Part shown: piece by piece, positions 33,797 through 35,674 of the stretch
Position numbering within the stretch: the first letter of the stretch is position 1
Layout: each line of letters begins with the position of its first letter
Assembly (NCBI RefSeq): GCF_007280575.1
Contig: NZ_VKJP01000029.1
Coordinates: 1 to 35,674, forward strand
Length of the DNA stretch: 35,674 nt
Origin: Streptomyces benahoarensis
Lineage (GTDB): Bacteria > Actinomycetota > Actinomycetes > Streptomycetales > Streptomycetaceae
Direction of reading: 5' to 3'
Made by a program: the position numbers and the translations under genes
The notes under the pieces: generated by a model
The model's database searches: none
The model's input: the letters and a program-made list of their open reading frames with translations, nothing else
Told to the model about the DNA's origin: nothing

Positions 33797-34147
33797 GTGA
33801 TCAATGGTGGGCACGTCATCATCTACAGCCGTGATGCGGAAGCGGACCGGGCCTTCTTCAGGGATGTGCTGGAGTATCCGCATGTTGACGTGGGAGGCGG
33901 CTGGCTAATCTTCAAGCTTCCGCCGGCCGAGGTCGCCGTGCATCCCACGAACGGCCCGGAGACACAGGAACTCTATCTGATGTGCGACGACGTCGACGCA
34001 ACCGTGACGAACCTGGCTGCAAAGGGCGTCGAGTTCACGCAACCAGTCACTGATGTGCGCTGGGGACGGCTGACCAGGTTCCGTCTGCCGGGTGGCGGCG
34101 AGGTGGGCTTGTACGAGCCCCGCCATGAGCGGGCCACCGACCTCTGA
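33797..34147 (+). CDS. VOC/glyoxalase-fold protein
   Basis: This 116-residue protein has the vicinal-oxygen-chelate fold of the glyoxalase/bleomycin-resistance superfamily. It starts GHVIIYSRDAEADRAFFRDV, followed by GGGWLIFKLPPAEVAVHP, and ends with GEVGLYEPRH. Possible metal ligands are the His near the start and the Glu in the last strand; the substrate is unknown. GTG at 33797 is preferred because family proteins begin (M/V)INGxHVI. An in-frame GTG at 33776 would add seven residues. It stands alone between mobile-element fragments but looks intact. Confidence 0.85.
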   Translation: MINGGHVIIYSRDAEADRAFFRDVLEYPHVDVGGGWLIFKLPPAEVAVHPTNGPETQELYLMCDDVDATVTNLAAKGVEFTQPVTDVRWGRLTRFRLPGGGEVGLYEPRHERATDL

Positions 34148-34247
34148 GACATCCCGGCACCGGGGATTTCTGGATGCTTGCCCCGGTAGCTGATCCTCCG
34201 TCTGTTGCCCGGCAGGCTGTCTCCAAGATCTGCGCTTGGAGGTGCTC

Positions 34248-34775
34248 GTGGGGCGTCGTCCGGGAGTGTTCGTCCGGCCGGCGAGCATGGACGAAGGGCG
34301 GCGGCTGCAGCGCATCAGCCGCACTGCGAAGGTCCCGGTCAGGCAGTGGCGGGCGATCGTGGGGATGATGTCCGCTCAGGGCCAGGCAGTGCGGGACATC
34401 GTCTCGTTGATGCAGGTCAGCGAGGACTGCGTGCGCGATGTCAGCGACCCCGTCGTCGGAGCGCTGATCCGCTACGTCGTCGGAGACACCTGCGCCGACT
34501 GGCTCGACGTACCCCGCACCGCCTGGGACACCGCCATCAAAGACGCACCTGCACTGCTCGGCATGCTCGAAAAGACCGAGGACCACTCACTCCCGGGGGC
34601 ATGGGCCCTGGACCGCCTCGGCCACTTCACCACCCTGCTCGAACTCAGCTCTCTCACCCGCGGCCGGATCATGCACTACGCCATCCCCGAACAGCTCAAG
34701 AAGGACTTCGGCGTCACCTCCGCCACCCCCCGCACCAACCGCTGGACACCGCCCGCCCCGAGCGTCACCACGTAA
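34248..34775 (+). pseudogene. Chimeric ORF: IS630 transposase N-terminus fused to MpaB-like C-terminus
   Basis: The first 65 or so codons (RRPGVFVRPASMDEGRRLQ, ISRTAKVPVRQWRAIV, VRDIVSLMQVSEDCVRDV) are the helix-turn-helix N-terminus of an IS630 transposase, with a GTG at 34248 after TTGGAGGTG. From about 34443 the sequence changes to LIRYVVGDTCADWLDVPRTA, WALDRLGHFTTLLELSSLTR and GRIMHYAIPEQLK. This resembles the C-terminus of an MpaB-type oxygenase (DUF2236), though that assignment is tentative. Neither half is complete. The fusion is in frame and has its own start and ribosome-binding site, so a 175-residue product could be made. Confidence 0.6.
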
Positions 34776-34833
34776 GACCCACCGCGCGTCACCTCCGGAG
34801 GCGGGCCGGCCGCGCCTAGAACCGGTGCCAGGA

Positions 34834-35427
34834 CTATTCCGGGACCGGTGCCTCGCCGGATACCGCGACACCTGCCTGGCGGAAGTCGTCCAGGGCAGCC
34901 ACTGTTGTGTGCGGGGCAACCCCGACCGAGTAGTCGAGGCGTACGCGTGCGCGAAACCCTGCCGCGACGGCATCCAGGGCGGTCGCACGCACACAGTGGT
35001 CCGTCGCGATGCCCACCACATCGACGTCCTCGACCCCACGGATGCGCAGCCAGTCCGCCAGGGAGGTTCCCTCCGCGTCCGTGCCTTCGAAGCCGCTCTT
35101 GGAGGCACTGTGAGCGCCCTTGAAGAAAACGGCGTGCACCTTGCCGTCCGTGACGACAGGTGCGAAATGGGGATGAAATTCAGCGCCTTCGTTCCCTGCC
35201 ACGCAGTGGACGGGGAAGCTGTCCTGAAAGTCCGGAGTCTCGGAGAAATGGCTGCCCGGATCGACGTGATGATCCCGGGTGGCCACAACGTACTGGTAGT
35301 CACGCCCCGCACTCTGCTCGACCAGTTCCGCGATCGCCGAGGCGATCCGCGCGCCTCCCGCGACGGGAACGCTGCCTCCTTCGCAGAAGTCGTTCTGCAC
35401 ATCCACGACGATCAAGCCACGGCTCAT
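34834..35427 (-). CDS. pncA: Nicotinamidase (isochorismatase family)
   Basis: This 197-residue hydrolase converts nicotinamide to nicotinate for NAD salvage. The catalytic triad is D9 (VVDVQNDF), K103 (FFKGAHS) and C145 (TDHCVRATA). Metal ligands D52, H54 and H60 are in TRDHHVDPGSHF. The overall pattern matches actinobacterial PncA, which also activates pyrazinamide in mycobacteria. ATG at 35427 has AAAGG upstream; a GTG at 35436 would add three residues. It is a single gene, and the chimeric ORF ends 58 bases away in convergent orientation. Confidence 0.92.
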   Translation of the reverse strand: MSRGLIVVDVQNDFCEGGSVPVAGGARIASAIAELVEQSAGRDYQYVVATRDHHVDPGSHFSETPDFQDSFPVHCVAGNEGAEFHPHFAPVVTDGKVHAVFFKGAHSASKSGFEGTDAEGTSLADWLRIRGVEDVDVVGIATDHCVRATALDAVAAGFRARVRLDYSVGVAPHTTVAALDDFRQAGVAVSGEAPVPE

Positions 35428-35511
35428 CACGAACACCTTTCAGAACTGTGGAACACGGAAGGGTCCACTTCGGAAACCTGAACCGGCCCAAGATGCGGGC
35501 ACCGCTCGCCC

Positions 35512-35535
35512 TAAGGGTTGTCCCGTAAATGATCT
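35512..35535. repeat. Probable insertion-sequence end
   Basis: The sequence AGGGTTGTCCCGTAAATGATC (about 35512-35532) looks like the terminal inverted repeat of an IS5-like Streptomyces element. It lies 50-70 bases beyond the stop of the transposase fragment that runs off the window. The partner end is outside the window. Confidence 0.5.
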
Positions 35536-35579
35536 TCGAATCACCTCGGGCATGGCTGACCGCGGTGCGGCCCGCTGGC

Positions 35580-35674
35580 CTATCCGGCGAGGGTGAGGTT
35601 GTGCATGCGGGCGATGCCGAGCATGGCGTGGTGGACGCCGTCGCCTTTGAGGCGGCATTCGCGGAGGATCTTCC
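35580..35674 (-). CDS. Transposase C-terminus, cut by the window edge
   Basis: The last 31 codons read KILRECRLKGDGVHHAMLGI and then ARMHNLTLAG before a TAG. This is a typical end of an IS5-family DDE transposase of Streptomyces. The 5' part lies beyond the window, so completeness is unknown. With the element end near 35512 it suggests an insertion downstream of the nicotinamidase promoter region. Confidence 0.75.
   Translation of the reverse strand, partial: KILRECRLKGDGVHHAMLGIARMHNLTLAG

Noticed and set aside
1..35674. CRISPR arrays and tRNA or rRNA genes
   Set aside because: No regularly spaced repeat series and no recognisable tRNA or rRNA sequence was seen on reading both strands by eye.

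Overview
The window is high-GC actinobacterial DNA, most likely from a Streptomyces chromosome. Long shadow ORFs lie opposite most genes, GTG starts and 4-base start/stop overlaps (GTGA, ATGA) are frequent, and the sulfur cluster carries a short cysteine-containing leader peptide of the kind seen in front of Streptomyces sulfur genes. The species cannot be named from this stretch.

Layout. (1) 72-1400: a class F-like sortase with an unusual active site, then a GNAT acetyltransferase. (2) 1571-11345, plus strand: a complete sulfate/sulfonate assimilation cluster. Its order is leader peptide, ferredoxin-sulfite reductase, small zinc-ribbon protein, cysH, cysC, cysD, cysN, an SsuA/B/C-type sulfonate ABC transporter, and a sirohydrochlorin chelatase. 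Sulfate is adenylated by CysDN, optionally phosphorylated by CysC and reduced by CysH and then the siroheme-dependent sulfite reductase. The chelatase supplies the siroheme and the transporter supplies organosulfur. (3) 11285-13290: scar tissue, with a glycosyltransferase lacking its N-terminus, two transposase tails and an orphan C-terminal fragment. (4) 13391-21282: a tightly overlapping four-gene operon with the architecture of a Wadjet (JetABCD / MksFEBG-like) SMC defence system; its SMC subunit has departures from consensus in both nucleotide-binding motifs. (5) 21551-24942, minus strand: a PaeR7I/XhoI-like restriction-modification operon with one adenine methyltransferase and two non-identical tandem endonuclease homologues. 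(6) 25301-26311: a frameshifted transposase. Regions 4 and 5 form a defence island bordered on both sides by mobile-element debris.

(7) 26542-32124: a cell-envelope group. Two coupled lipoproteins (one a parallel beta-helix protein) are divergent from a Tat-type lipoprotein DyP peroxidase, which converges on a large secreted SdrD B-like protein with a probable TTG start. (8) 32125-35674: a decayed region with an orphan small ORF, an IS701-like transposase fragment, a VOC-fold protein, a chimeric ORF joining an IS630 transposase N-terminus to an MpaB-like C-terminus, a nicotinamidase, and the tail of another transposase at the window edge.

The strongest leads are the JetC-like ATPase with an altered P-loop (Lys-Gly instead of Lys-Ser/Thr), the double-endonuclease restriction system beside it, and the cysteine leader with nearby inverted repeats in front of the sulfur operon. 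Function calls rest on motif recognition by eye; no database search was run.
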